From G051903925 sp051903925 (GTDB taxonomy: Bacteria > Pseudomonadota > Alphaproteobacteria > Zavarziniales > Zavarziniaceae), in NCBI RefSeq assembly GCF_051903925.1, contig NZ_CP173678.1, forward strand, positions 4,464,001 to 4,528,000: a DNA stretch of 64,000 nucleotides. Direction: 5' to 3'. The position numbers and the translations under genes were made by a program. Positions 15,989-23,598 of the stretch are shown here, in pieces. The notes below the pieces were generated by a model, which did not search any database, was not told where the DNA came from, and saw only the letters and a list, made by a program, of their open reading frames with translations. The number at the start of each line of letters is the position of its first letter. Position 1 is the stretch's first letter.

Positions 15989-18169
15989 GTGAGCGCCAAT
16001 CCAGCCTTGCTCGCCAGGGTGCCGCTGTTCGAGCGCCTGGACGAAGCTGAGCGCACGGAGCTTGCCAGCCTGGCGGAAGAGTTGAACATGCCCGCCGGAA
16101 CGCTGGTGTTCCGCTTCGGCGAGCCGGGCGGCCGCATGTTCGTGGTGACGCACGGCGCGGTCGAACTGTCGGTGCGCGACCACCTGGGCCAGCGGATCCT
16201 GCTGGAAACCGCGCGCGAGGGGCAGGTCTTTGGCGAGTTGAGCCTGTTCGACGCAGGCCCCCGCACGGCCGATGCCCTGGTGGTGGAGGATGCCACCCTG
16301 TGCGCGCTGGACCGCGAACACCTGATCGCCTTCCTGAAGGCCAAGCCGGAGGCCGGCATCGACCTGCTGGCGACGCTGAGCAACCGGATTCGCGAGACCA
16401 ACCTGCGCCTGCGCCGCACCGCGTCGCGCAACGCCAACGAGACGCTGGAGCAGCGCTCCTCGCCCATCGACCGCCTGATCGACGGGATCGCACAGTTCTC
16501 CGGCAGCATCCAGTTCCTGCTGCTGCACGTCGTCGTCTTCGCCCTGTGGATCATCTGGAACGAAGGCGTGGGCGCGCGCGCCTTCGACCCCTTCCCGTTC
16601 GGCTTCCTGACCATGGCGGTGAGCCTTGAGGCGATCATCCTCTCGGTCATCGTCCTGCTGAGCCAGAACCGCTCCGCCCAGCGTGACAAGGTCCGCACCG
16701 ACATCGAGTACGAGATCAACGTCAAGGCCGAGCAGGAGATTGCCCACCTGCACGAGAAGGTCGACAACATGCAGGCGCTGCTGATGCAGCGCCTGACCGC
16801 GCCCGCCCTCTCGGAGTCCTCTTCCAGCACCACCCCTTCCGGTGGCCCGACCGTTGTCGGCCTGTCCAACCACCTGGATCCGCTGACCGGACTGGCCAAT
16901 CGCGCGCTGCTGCACGACCGCATGCACCAGGCCATCCGCCAGGCCCGCCGCACCAACGAACGGCTGGCGCTGCATGTGATCGAGATGGTGGGCTATGCCG
17001 CGACGGTCGAGAGCTTCGGCCGCGGCGTCGCCGACCAGGTGATCTTCCAGGCGGCCGAGCGCCTGCGCCGCTTCAGCCGCGAGACGGCCACGCTGGCCCG
17101 CGTGGGATCCGAGACCTTTGCCCTGCTGCAGAGCCGTGATCCCGATGGCGACGCCGCCGCCCTTCTGGCCGGGCGCCTGCTGACCGCCCTGGCCGAGCCC
17201 TATACGATCGGCGGCGCGCAGGTGCACACCAATGCCCGGGCGGGGGCCAGCCTCTATCCCTCCGACTCGGATGCGCCGGACGCCCTGCTGCGCAATGCCG
17301 AGCTGGCGCTGGCACGCGCGCGGGAGGCGGGCGTGGCCTTCCAGCTGTTCGAGCCCGGCATGAATGAACAGGTGCAGATCCGCATCGAGATCGAGCGGGA
17401 ACTGCGCCAGGCCCTGGCCGAGACGGGATTGAAGATCGCCTACCAGCCGAAATGGGACCTGAAGACTCGCCGGGTGTCCGGGGTGGAGGCGCTGCTGCGC
17501 TGGACGCATCCCGACCGTGGCGCCATCTCGCCCGCGACCTTCGTGCCGATCGCGGAGCGCACTGGCCTGATCGTGCCGCTGGGCCTGTGGGCGCTGGAGC
17601 GCGCCTGCACGGAAATCCGCAGCGTCGTCCATGCCGGCTTTGGTCCGCTGAAGCTGGCGGTGAACCTGTCGCCGCAGCAGTTCCGCGATCCCGACCTTGA
17701 GGACAGCCTGAAGCGCGCACTGGATTCGAGCGGGTTCGAGCCCCGCAACCTGGAGCTTGAGCTGACCGAAAGCTCGGTCATGCAGGACGTCGATCGTGCG
17801 GTGGAGATCCTTCAGCGCCTGGCCCGCATGGGCCTCAGCTTCTCGATCGACGATTTCGGGACCGGCTTTTCAAGCCTGGCCCACCTGCAGCGCTTTCCCG
17901 TTCAGCGCATCAAGATCGACAAGGCCTTTGTCGACCGGATCGGTCCTGCGGGCGATGGCGGCACCATCGCCCGCAGCGTGATCTCGCTCGGTCACGGCCT
18001 CAACATGGCCGTGACCGCGGAGGGGGTCGAGACACAGGAGCAGTGGAACTTCCTCGCCGCGCATGAATGCGACGAGATCCAGGGCTTCCTGTTCAGCCGG
18101 CCGCTGCCAGTCGACGAACTGACCCGCTTTCTGCGGACTCAGCGAGAGCAACAGCCGCCCGTGCCTTGA
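15989..18169 (+). CDS. cNMP-binding / DUF1003 / degenerate GGDEF / EAL signalling fusion
   Basis: 726-residue membrane protein. Residues 5-125 are a cyclic-nucleotide-binding (Crp-like) domain (PLFERLDEAERTELASLAEE, GQVFGELSLFD). About 155-265 is a DUF1003 domain with two helices (LLLHVVVFALWIIWNEG and the SLEAIILSVIVLLSQNRSA block) and the family's DP-PF motif. About 296-450 is a GGDEF-like domain whose signature is GSETF (373-377), so cyclase activity is very unlikely. 460-715 is an EAL phosphodiesterase with its key residues: Glu500 of EALLRW, Asp622-Asp623 of DDFGTGFSS and Glu678 of TAEGVET. Likely degrades c-di-GMP under control of a nucleotide or other signal. Its 3' end overlaps the convergent decarboxylase gene by 77 bp. 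Confidence 0.9.
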   Translation: MSANPALLARVPLFERLDEAERTELASLAEELNMPAGTLVFRFGEPGGRMFVVTHGAVELSVRDHLGQRILLETAREGQVFGELSLFDAGPRTADALVVEDATLCALDREHLIAFLKAKPEAGIDLLATLSNRIRETNLRLRRTASRNANETLEQRSSPIDRLIDGIAQFSGSIQFLLLHVVVFALWIIWNEGVGARAFDPFPFGFLTMAVSLEAIILSVIVLLSQNRSAQRDKVRTDIEYEINVKAEQEIAHLHEKVDNMQALLMQRLTAPALSESSSSTTPSGGPTVVGLSNHLDPLTGLANRALLHDRMHQAIRQARRTNERLALHVIEMVGYAATVESFGRGVADQVIFQAAERLRRFSRETATLARVGSETFALLQSRDPDGDAAALLAGRLLTALAEPYTIGGAQVHTNARAGASLYPSDSDAPDALLRNAELALARAREAGVAFQLFEPGMNEQVQIRIEIERELRQALAETGLKIAYQPKWDLKTRRVSGVEALLRWTHPDRGAISPATFVPIAERTGLIVPLGLWALERACTEIRSVVHAGFGPLKLAVNLSPQQFRDPDLEDSLKRALDSSGFEPRNLELELTESSVMQDVDRAVEILQRLARMGLSFSIDDFGTGFSSLAHLQRFPVQRIKIDKAFVDRIGPAGDGGTIARSVISLGHGLNMAVTAEGVETQEQWNFLAAHECDEIQGFLFSRPLPVDELTRFLRTQREQQPPVP

Positions 18170-19823
18170 TCGCGGGCCATGCCGCCTCGATCTCGGCAAA
18201 GCTCGCCTTGCCGAACAGGTCCATCAGCATGCCGGCCAGCAGCAGGCCCAGCGGCTTTTCCTCCTGCACCCAGGCGTCGAACTCCCAGGCCACGCCCGCA
18301 TCCTCAAGCCGGCCGGTCGCCACGAAGACCTGGGCGCGCACGCGGCCCTGGGGACCCTCGACGTCGAACGGCCGGGTCTCGTAGTCGCCGCTCTCATAGA
18401 AGCGCAGGCGGGCAATGTCGGCCTGGGCCAGGCCGTGCACCAGCATGCCTTCCACGCGACCGCCGGGATGGCCCTGGATGATCGGGAACGCCTCGTCCAG
18501 CGCGCGGCGGCGGCGGAAGCCGTGCAGCGTCGCCGGCACCATCTCCAGCCCCGTCACCTCGCGCGCCAGGACCACGCGCAGCAGATCCTGGTCCATCAGG
18601 CTGCCGAAGAAGAAGAACGGCTGGGCCGTCTCCCCCACCGGGGCCGGGTGGCCGGGCGTGCTGAGCAGCGGCGCATCCTCGACCTCGACCTGGATCGCGC
18701 GGCCAAAGCCGTTGAACCCGGTGCGCAGGCACGGGCCATAGGCGCCGATCTGGCCCAGTTCCAGCCAGTCGCCCTCACGCACATCCGCAGGGATCAGGTA
18801 GCGGCCGTGCAGCTTGTCGGTCGAATCGCAGGTCGGCCCGAACAGGGTGAATTCGGCCAGCGGGGCGGCGGTGCCGCCCTCCGTCCGGATCAGCCGCACG
18901 GGAAACTGCATCTGCTGGATCGCGTTGCCGTCCGCCAGGCTGCCATAGGTGCCGTCGGTCAGGTGCAGCCGGTCGCCCCGGCGCAGCATGACCTGCACGA
19001 CGAGCGAGGTCGACGCGCCCACCATCACGCGGCCCGGCTCGCCCCACACTGCGGCATGGGGGAACAGGCGGCCGCGCGCCTCGGCGATCGCCTCGAAGAA
19101 GCGCTCCAGCGGGGGCGGCTCGTAGCCGGTGTAGGACACGGGGTAGCCGCCGCCGACGTCCAGCACGTCGACCACGACGCCGGCCCGCGCGGCGACATCG
19201 CCCGCGATCTCGATCGCGCGGGTCCAGGCCTGCGGGTCCAGGTTCTGCGAGCCGACATGGAAGCAGATGCCGGCGCGGTGGGCGACCGCACGCACGGCGC
19301 GCAGCAGCTCCGGCGCCTCGTCCAGCGGCACGCCGAACTTGCCGGACAGGTCGCAGATCGCATTGCCCTTGGGCAGGCCCAGGCGGACATGCAGGCCCAG
19401 GTCGGTGGCGCCATCCGTCTCGTCCAGGATCTTCTGCAGCTCGTCCATCGTGTCGAGCGAGAAGTCGCGCACGCCGTACTCGAAGTACGCACGACGGATC
19501 GCGGTGCGAGTCTTGACCGGGTTCATGAACGCCAGGAAGGCATGGGGCGCCAGGCCGCGCACCAGGGCCACTTCCTCGATCGAGGCCACGTCGAAGCCGG
19601 TGAAGCCACCCGCGACCAGGGCGGTGATGACTTCCGGAGCGGGGTTGGACTTCACGGCATAGAGCGCCTGGCCGGGGAATCCTGCGACGAATCGTCGGGC
19701 CGTCGCCTCGATCAGGCGCGGGCGGAAGCAGATCACCGGGTCTTCGGGACGCAGGCGGGCAACGATGGCATCGACCGACTCGACGGAACGGGCGGCGGAG
19801 GCGGCGAACTGGGCAACGGTCAT
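18093..19823 (-). CDS. ornithine-decarboxylase-type PLP enzyme fused to gamma-glutamylcyclotransferase-like domain
   Basis: 576 residues. Positions 1-385 are a fold-III PLP amino-acid decarboxylase: Lys58 in YAVKSNP binds PLP, then HVGSQN, LDVGGGYP, GEPGR and the FGPTCDSTD motif whose Cys332 is the catalytic Cys of ornithine decarboxylases. It is therefore likely to make putrescine from ornithine (lysine also possible). Positions 400-510 form an AIG2/GGCT-type domain (PFFFFGSLMD, GRVEGMLVHGL, YESGDYETRPF). The ATG at 19823 has AAGGA upstream. The gene has a long structured leader. The fusion may couple polyamine synthesis to gamma-glutamyl-amine turnover; this is inference. Confidence 0.88.
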   Translation of the reverse strand: MTVAQFAASAARSVESVDAIVARLRPEDPVICFRPRLIEATARRFVAGFPGQALYAVKSNPAPEVITALVAGGFTGFDVASIEEVALVRGLAPHAFLAFMNPVKTRTAIRRAYFEYGVRDFSLDTMDELQKILDETDGATDLGLHVRLGLPKGNAICDLSGKFGVPLDEAPELLRAVRAVAHRAGICFHVGSQNLDPQAWTRAIEIAGDVAARAGVVVDVLDVGGGYPVSYTGYEPPPLERFFEAIAEARGRLFPHAAVWGEPGRVMVGASTSLVVQVMLRRGDRLHLTDGTYGSLADGNAIQQMQFPVRLIRTEGGTAAPLAEFTLFGPTCDSTDKLHGRYLIPADVREGDWLELGQIGAYGPCLRTGFNGFGRAIQVEVEDAPLLSTPGHPAPVGETAQPFFFFGSLMDQDLLRVVLAREVTGLEMVPATLHGFRRRRALDEAFPIIQGHPGGRVEGMLVHGLAQADIARLRFYESGDYETRPFDVEGPQGRVRAQVFVATGRLEDAGVAWEFDAWVQEEKPLGLLLAGMLMDLFGKASFAEIEAAWPAIKARAAVALAESAESGSVRRLAAAG

Positions 19824-20024
19824 GACTTGTCCTTTCCCCCGGATCACGGGAGCGAGGAGAGGCAAGGAGGCAATCGGGGAAACCCGATTCCGTTCAGGTC
19901 CTGATGAAAGTCAGGTCGGCGATGTCGAGAAGGGGCCGGACGGCTGCTCAGCCCCCGATGCAATGCCATCTGCGCCAGAGGCGCGCCAGCAGGTCGGGGC
20001 GGCGGGGTCGATCAGGCCGGGGGC

Positions 20025-20054
20025 TCAGACCCCGTTTGTACTCGAGCAGCACAT
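20025..20054 (-). CDS. 9-residue second upstream ORF in the decarboxylase leader
   Basis: Reads MCCSSTNGV then stop, with AAAGGGA 7 bases before the ATG. The stop codon lies in the loop of a GGGG-UCUGAG-CCCC hairpin, so ribosome position would control folding. Good start signal, but nothing else proves translation. Confidence 0.3.
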   Translation of the reverse strand: MCCSSTNGV

Positions 20055-20126
20055 ATCGTTTCCCTTTGAAGTACGGCGGGGGTCAGCCCGCCCGTGAACC
20101 AAAAAAGGAACCCGTTACGTCGTTGC

Positions 20127-20174
20127 TCAGTGCAGAAGGCCTGTTGCACGTGCGATCCGTGTCCGAGGCGTCAT
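20127..20174 (-). CDS. 15-residue upstream ORF in the decarboxylase leader
   Basis: Reads MTPRTRIARATGLLH then stop. A GGGGGGAG Shine-Dalgarno lies 9 bases before this ATG; an in-frame ATG at 20183 would directly abut it. The peptide is basic (three Arg). Enterobacterial speF mRNAs use an arginine-rich leader peptide that stalls ribosomes on ornithine, so an analogous leader peptide is plausible. It is too short for coding statistics. Confidence 0.5.
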   Translation of the reverse strand: MTPRTRIARATGLLH

Positions 20175-20275
20175 GTAGGTCATCTCCCCCCCGGATGCAA
20201 GTGTCATATTTCGGCGAAGACCATACCCTAAGAGGTTGGGCGGAAAGGCATCCTTAACGTGTGTCGGGCGCGGTA

Positions 20276-21082
20276 TCAGGGCACGCCATCGGCCAGGAAA
20301 GCCGCGATCGCACGCCACGCGGCGGGATCCTGCATCAGGAACAGGTGCCCGCCGTCGAAGAAGTCGAGCCTTGCGCCGGCAATGCGGTTGGCCAGGGCGT
20401 GCTGCACCTCGGGCGGGGCCTGCCGGTCATGGCGTCCGGCGCAGATCAGGGTCGGCGCCGCGATTCGGCCCAGCCGGTCCCATGTGTCGTGCCCGGCGCG
20501 CGCCTCCAGCTGCAGGCGCTGGCCCAGGGCGCGCCGTTCCTCGCCCGCAAAGGGATCGTCGCGAATCGCCGTCAGCAGCGCCTCGTGCGCCACGGGATGG
20601 GCGGCGGCCCAGGCCGCGTCATGCCGCGCATCCATGATCGGCACGAGCAGCCGGGCTCGCGCCGCCGCATCCATGTGCTGCACCTCGTGGAGCGGGTAGG
20701 AGGCCCCCCCTGCTCCACCGGGCGCTGTGCAGCACAGGACCAGCCGGTCGATCAGGCCTGGATGGCGGATGGCCAGTTCCTGCGCCACCATGCCCCCGAA
20801 CGAGATGCCGACGAGATGGGCCCGTGGCCAGCCCACCGCCGTCAGCAGCGCGGCCGCATCGTCGGCATAGTCGGCCATCGCATAGGGACCGTCCGGCTTG
20901 TCGCTCTGCCCCAGACCGCGCTGGTCATAGGCCAGCGTGTCGAACGCGCGGGCGATCGGCGCATCCAGCACGCTGGGCTTGCGCCGCAGGTCGCCATTGG
21001 TGCCGGAAATGACGAGCAGCGGCGCGCCGACCCCCCGCCGTTCGTGCCAGAGGCGAATACCGTTCGCGGCGATGAAGCTCAT
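20276..21082 (-). CDS. alpha/beta hydrolase
   Basis: 268 residues of the alpha/beta-hydrolase fold, close in layout to enol-lactonases and meta-cleavage hydrolases. The oxyanion region is LLVISGTNGDL, the nucleophile elbow is GISFGG, the acid is likely Asp of CAGRHDRQAP and the base is His of FDGGHLFLM. It overlaps the neighbouring hydrolase gene by ATGA and shares its direction with an MhpA-like hydroxylase, so a role in breaking down an aromatic or similar compound is plausible. Last gene of the three-gene set. Confidence 0.83.
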   Translation of the reverse strand: MSFIAANGIRLWHERRGVGAPLLVISGTNGDLRRKPSVLDAPIARAFDTLAYDQRGLGQSDKPDGPYAMADYADDAAALLTAVGWPRAHLVGISFGGMVAQELAIRHPGLIDRLVLCCTAPGGAGGASYPLHEVQHMDAAARARLLVPIMDARHDAAWAAAHPVAHEALLTAIRDDPFAGEERRALGQRLQLEARAGHDTWDRLGRIAAPTLICAGRHDRQAPPEVQHALANRIAGARLDFFDGGHLFLMQDPAAWRAIAAFLADGVP

Positions 21083-21888
21083 GCCTCAGTCTGGACCGCG
21101 GCACCCCCGCCCGTCGAGGTCAGGAAGGCCAGGATCGCCTGCGCCACGCGCTCGGGCGCCTCCAACACCGCGACGTGGCCCAAGTCGTCCAGGAGCAGCG
21201 TCTGCGCGCCCGCGATCGCCGCCGCGATCCCCAGCGTGTGGGCGGGCGGGATCAGCCGGTCGACGGCGCCCGCAACCACCAGGGTGGGCGCGCGGACGTC
21301 CGCCAGCGTGGCCGAGACGGGCCGCAGCAGAAGCGTCCCACGCCGTGCCTGCTGCGCCGGCGTGCGCGTGGTGCCCGTCAGCAGCGCCGCCCGTTCGGGA
21401 TGGCGCTCAAGATAGGCATCCGTGAAGAACATGCCCGCGAGGTCGCGTGCCGTGCCCGGCAGCCCGGCGCGCAGGGTCAGCAGGCGGGGGACGCCGCCGG
21501 CGCTGGCGGCCACAGGATCGGCGCCCAGCTGGAACGTGCTGCCCAGGACCAGCCGTTGCACCAGGCCCGGATGGCGCGCGGCGAAGGCTTGCGCGATCAC
21601 GCCGCCCAGCGACTGGCCGAAGACGTCGACTGGCCCCAGGCGCAGCGCTTCGACCAGGCCTGCGCAGTCGTCCGCCAGGTCATCCAGACCATAGGGCGCC
21701 TCCGGATTGCGGGTGCCGCCCGAATCGCGCTGGTCCATGGCGATGACAGTGCGCTGCGGCGCCAGCAGGCTCGCCAGCCCCGCGAACATCGTGCGGTCCG
21801 CCTCTGCCCCGTGCAGCAGCAGCAGGGGCGGGCCGCTGCCGACGCGATCGAAGGCGATCGTGATGCCATTGGCGTCCACGGTTTCCAT
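21079..21888 (-). CDS. alpha/beta hydrolase
   Basis: 269 residues, paralogous in fold to the next gene in the operon. Motifs: LLLLHGAEADRTMF oxyanion loop, MDQRDSGGT, nucleophile elbow GQSLGG, acid in VAGAVDRLIPP and base in LDDLGHVAVLE. Fits the 3-oxoadipate enol-lactonase/haloperoxidase-like group. It lies 11 bp after the FAD hydroxylase stop and overlaps the following hydrolase by 4 bp, so the three are one transcript. Substrate unknown. Confidence 0.84.
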   Translation of the reverse strand: METVDANGITIAFDRVGSGPPLLLLHGAEADRTMFAGLASLLAPQRTVIAMDQRDSGGTRNPEAPYGLDDLADDCAGLVEALRLGPVDVFGQSLGGVIAQAFAARHPGLVQRLVLGSTFQLGADPVAASAGGVPRLLTLRAGLPGTARDLAGMFFTDAYLERHPERAALLTGTTRTPAQQARRGTLLLRPVSATLADVRAPTLVVAGAVDRLIPPAHTLGIAAAIAGAQTLLLDDLGHVAVLEAPERVAQAILAFLTSTGGGAAVQTEA

Positions 21889-21899
21889 GGCGTGCCCCT

Positions 21900-23501
21900 T
21901 CAGTTCAGCAGGCTGGCCAGCGCCTGGCCCAGGGCCCGCGCTGGATCGGTGGGCAGCCAGGGCATGCGCCAGGCGACATGGCCATCGGGCCGCACCAGGA
22001 CCGCCCCGCGCAGGCCCATCAGGAAGCCCTGGTCGGGGCTCGGCATGGGCAGGGTCTGCAGGTTCAGGGGCAGGCCCAGGCTCTGCCCCACGGCACGTCC
22101 CGCTTCAAGCCAGTCGTTGCCCAGCGGCCCGGCCACCAGTGTGAAATCGCGGTCGAACCAGTCGAGGGTCGAGCGCTTGCGCGCCAGGTCCAGCCAGACA
22201 TGGGGGAAGCGGCTGCCCGGCCGGTCGCTGGGCACGTAGAGCCGCGAGTTCAACCCCTTGGCGACCGTGCCGTCGGGGATCACGGCGCCCGCCTCGTACC
22301 AGAAGCCCAGCGCCTGGCCGATCGAGTGCAGGTGGTTGTCGACGTCGTTGATGCGGAAGGCGATCTGGTCGGGATTGCCGCTGGCGATCGCCTCCGCCAC
22401 CAGGGGAAAGCGGCCCGAATTGCCGAAGCTGAAGGCCGCGTTGGACTGCGCCACCGGCCGCCGCTCGACATCATAGGTGTCGAGCAGGCGGGGTGCGGCC
22501 AGGCCCTTGAGCACGAAGGCCAGCTTCCAGGCCAGGTTGTGCGCGTCCTGGACACCGGAATTGAGGCCGAAGCCGCCAGTCGGCGGAAAGCGGTGCGCCG
22601 CATCCCCCACCAGCAGGACCCGCCCCTTCCGGAAGCTGGCTGCGACCTGCATGCTGACCCGCCAAGTGGAGCGGTTCAGGATTTCCACCCCCAGGTCAGG
22701 GACGCCGACCTGGCCCCGGACGATCTCCACCACCTCGGCGTCCGACCAGGGAGCGGGCCGCTCGTCCCGCTCCGCCCCGATGCGCGAGATGGTGAGCCAG
22801 CGGTCGATGCCGTTGGTGTTCAGGATCGTGCTGGGCGGCCCCCCACCCTTCGGCATGATGAAGAAACCCGCTGCCTCCCGTGCCAGGGGGAAGCGAGACA
22901 GGTCGCCGCGCCAGTATTCGTTGGCCATGACCGCCAGCGTTGCAGGCCCCACCATCTCGATCCCCGCGGCGCGCCGCGTCGGGCTGGGTGCACCATCGGC
23001 CGCCACGACATAGGCGCAGGTCCAGCTTGCCTCCTGCCCTGCCGCATCGCGGGTCCGCACCGTGACGCCGTCGTCGGTCTCCGCCAGGGCCAGGAACTCG
23101 GTCCCGAACAGGACGCGGGCATGGGCGGCACCACTAAGCGCGCGCAGCAGTTCCTCCTCGACCGCGTCCTGGGCGACCAGGCTCTTCCAGGCCGGCGTCT
23201 GGCCCAGGTCAGGCTCCGGCCGGGTGCGCCCGTATTCCTCCCCCGCCAGCGACTCGACAAAGGCAAAGACGTCGGTGCCGTCCGGCAAGCCGCGCGCACG
23301 GATCGCCTGCTCCACGCCCCATTGGCGGAACAGCTCCATCGTCCGCACCCAGCAGCCGCGCGACTTGGGGTGATCGGTCGTGCCGGGGCTCTTCTCGACC
23401 GCCACGCAGTCGATGCCGAAGCGCTCCAGCAGCAACGCCATGGCCATGCCCACCGGCCCCGCGCCCACGATGAAGACCGCCGTTCGATAGCCCTGGGTCA
23501 T
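21900..23501 (-). CDS. FAD-dependent aromatic hydroxylase (MhpA/PheA type)
   Basis: 533-residue group A flavin monooxygenase that would hydroxylate a phenolic ring using NAD(P)H and O2. Rossmann motif VGAGPVGMAMALL at the start, the DG motif VVAADGAPSPTRRAAG in the middle, and the second FAD motif RVLLVGDAAHRFPPTGGFGL, followed by the long thioredoxin-like C-terminal domain common in MhpA relatives. The ATG at 23501 has GAGGGG upstream; a longer frame lacks support. First gene of a hydroxylase-hydrolase-hydrolase operon divergent from a LysR gene, a typical catabolic arrangement. Confidence 0.9.
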   Translation of the reverse strand: MTQGYRTAVFIVGAGPVGMAMALLLERFGIDCVAVEKSPGTTDHPKSRGCWVRTMELFRQWGVEQAIRARGLPDGTDVFAFVESLAGEEYGRTRPEPDLGQTPAWKSLVAQDAVEEELLRALSGAAHARVLFGTEFLALAETDDGVTVRTRDAAGQEASWTCAYVVAADGAPSPTRRAAGIEMVGPATLAVMANEYWRGDLSRFPLAREAAGFFIMPKGGGPPSTILNTNGIDRWLTISRIGAERDERPAPWSDAEVVEIVRGQVGVPDLGVEILNRSTWRVSMQVAASFRKGRVLLVGDAAHRFPPTGGFGLNSGVQDAHNLAWKLAFVLKGLAAPRLLDTYDVERRPVAQSNAAFSFGNSGRFPLVAEAIASGNPDQIAFRINDVDNHLHSIGQALGFWYEAGAVIPDGTVAKGLNSRLYVPSDRPGSRFPHVWLDLARKRSTLDWFDRDFTLVAGPLGNDWLEAGRAVGQSLGLPLNLQTLPMPSPDQGFLMGLRGAVLVRPDGHVAWRMPWLPTDPARALGQALASLLN

Positions 23502-23551
23502 CGTCCCCTCCCCTGCATGCAGGACATTGGAGCGGATCGACTGCGATGCCT

Positions 23552-23591
23552 CAAACACCGTTTGGAGATGTCACTGATCTCGATTCAAGAT
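23552..23591. promoter_or_regulatory. candidate LysR binding dyads
   Basis: Two dyads lie between the divergent hydroxylase and LysR genes: CAAAC-ACC-GTTTG (23552-23564) and ATCT-N7-AGAT (23577-23591), the latter a textbook T-N11-A LysR box. The second box touches the possible upstream LysR start codon at 23590, suggesting autorepression. Confidence 0.5.
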
Positions 23592-23598
23592 GGCGACC

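Larger units (their letters stand above)
19824..20191 (-). promoter_or_regulatory. structured leader of the decarboxylase gene, speF-like (also the only long gene-free stretch)
   Basis: About 370 nt of non-coding DNA upstream of the decarboxylase. On the minus strand it holds, in order, a Shine-Dalgarno and 15-codon ORF (20174-20127), a hairpin GGCGGG-CUGACC-CCCGCC, a second 9-codon ORF (20054-20025), a hairpin GGGG-UCUGAG-CCCC containing that ORF's stop, and a third GGGGGCUGAG stem near 19950. Three stems thus repeat a CUGA loop. Alphaproteobacterial ornithine decarboxylase genes are known to carry a long cis-regulatory speF RNA; length and position fit, but I could not score it against the model. 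The rest of the gap to 20275 holds no other feature I can name. Confidence 0.6.
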
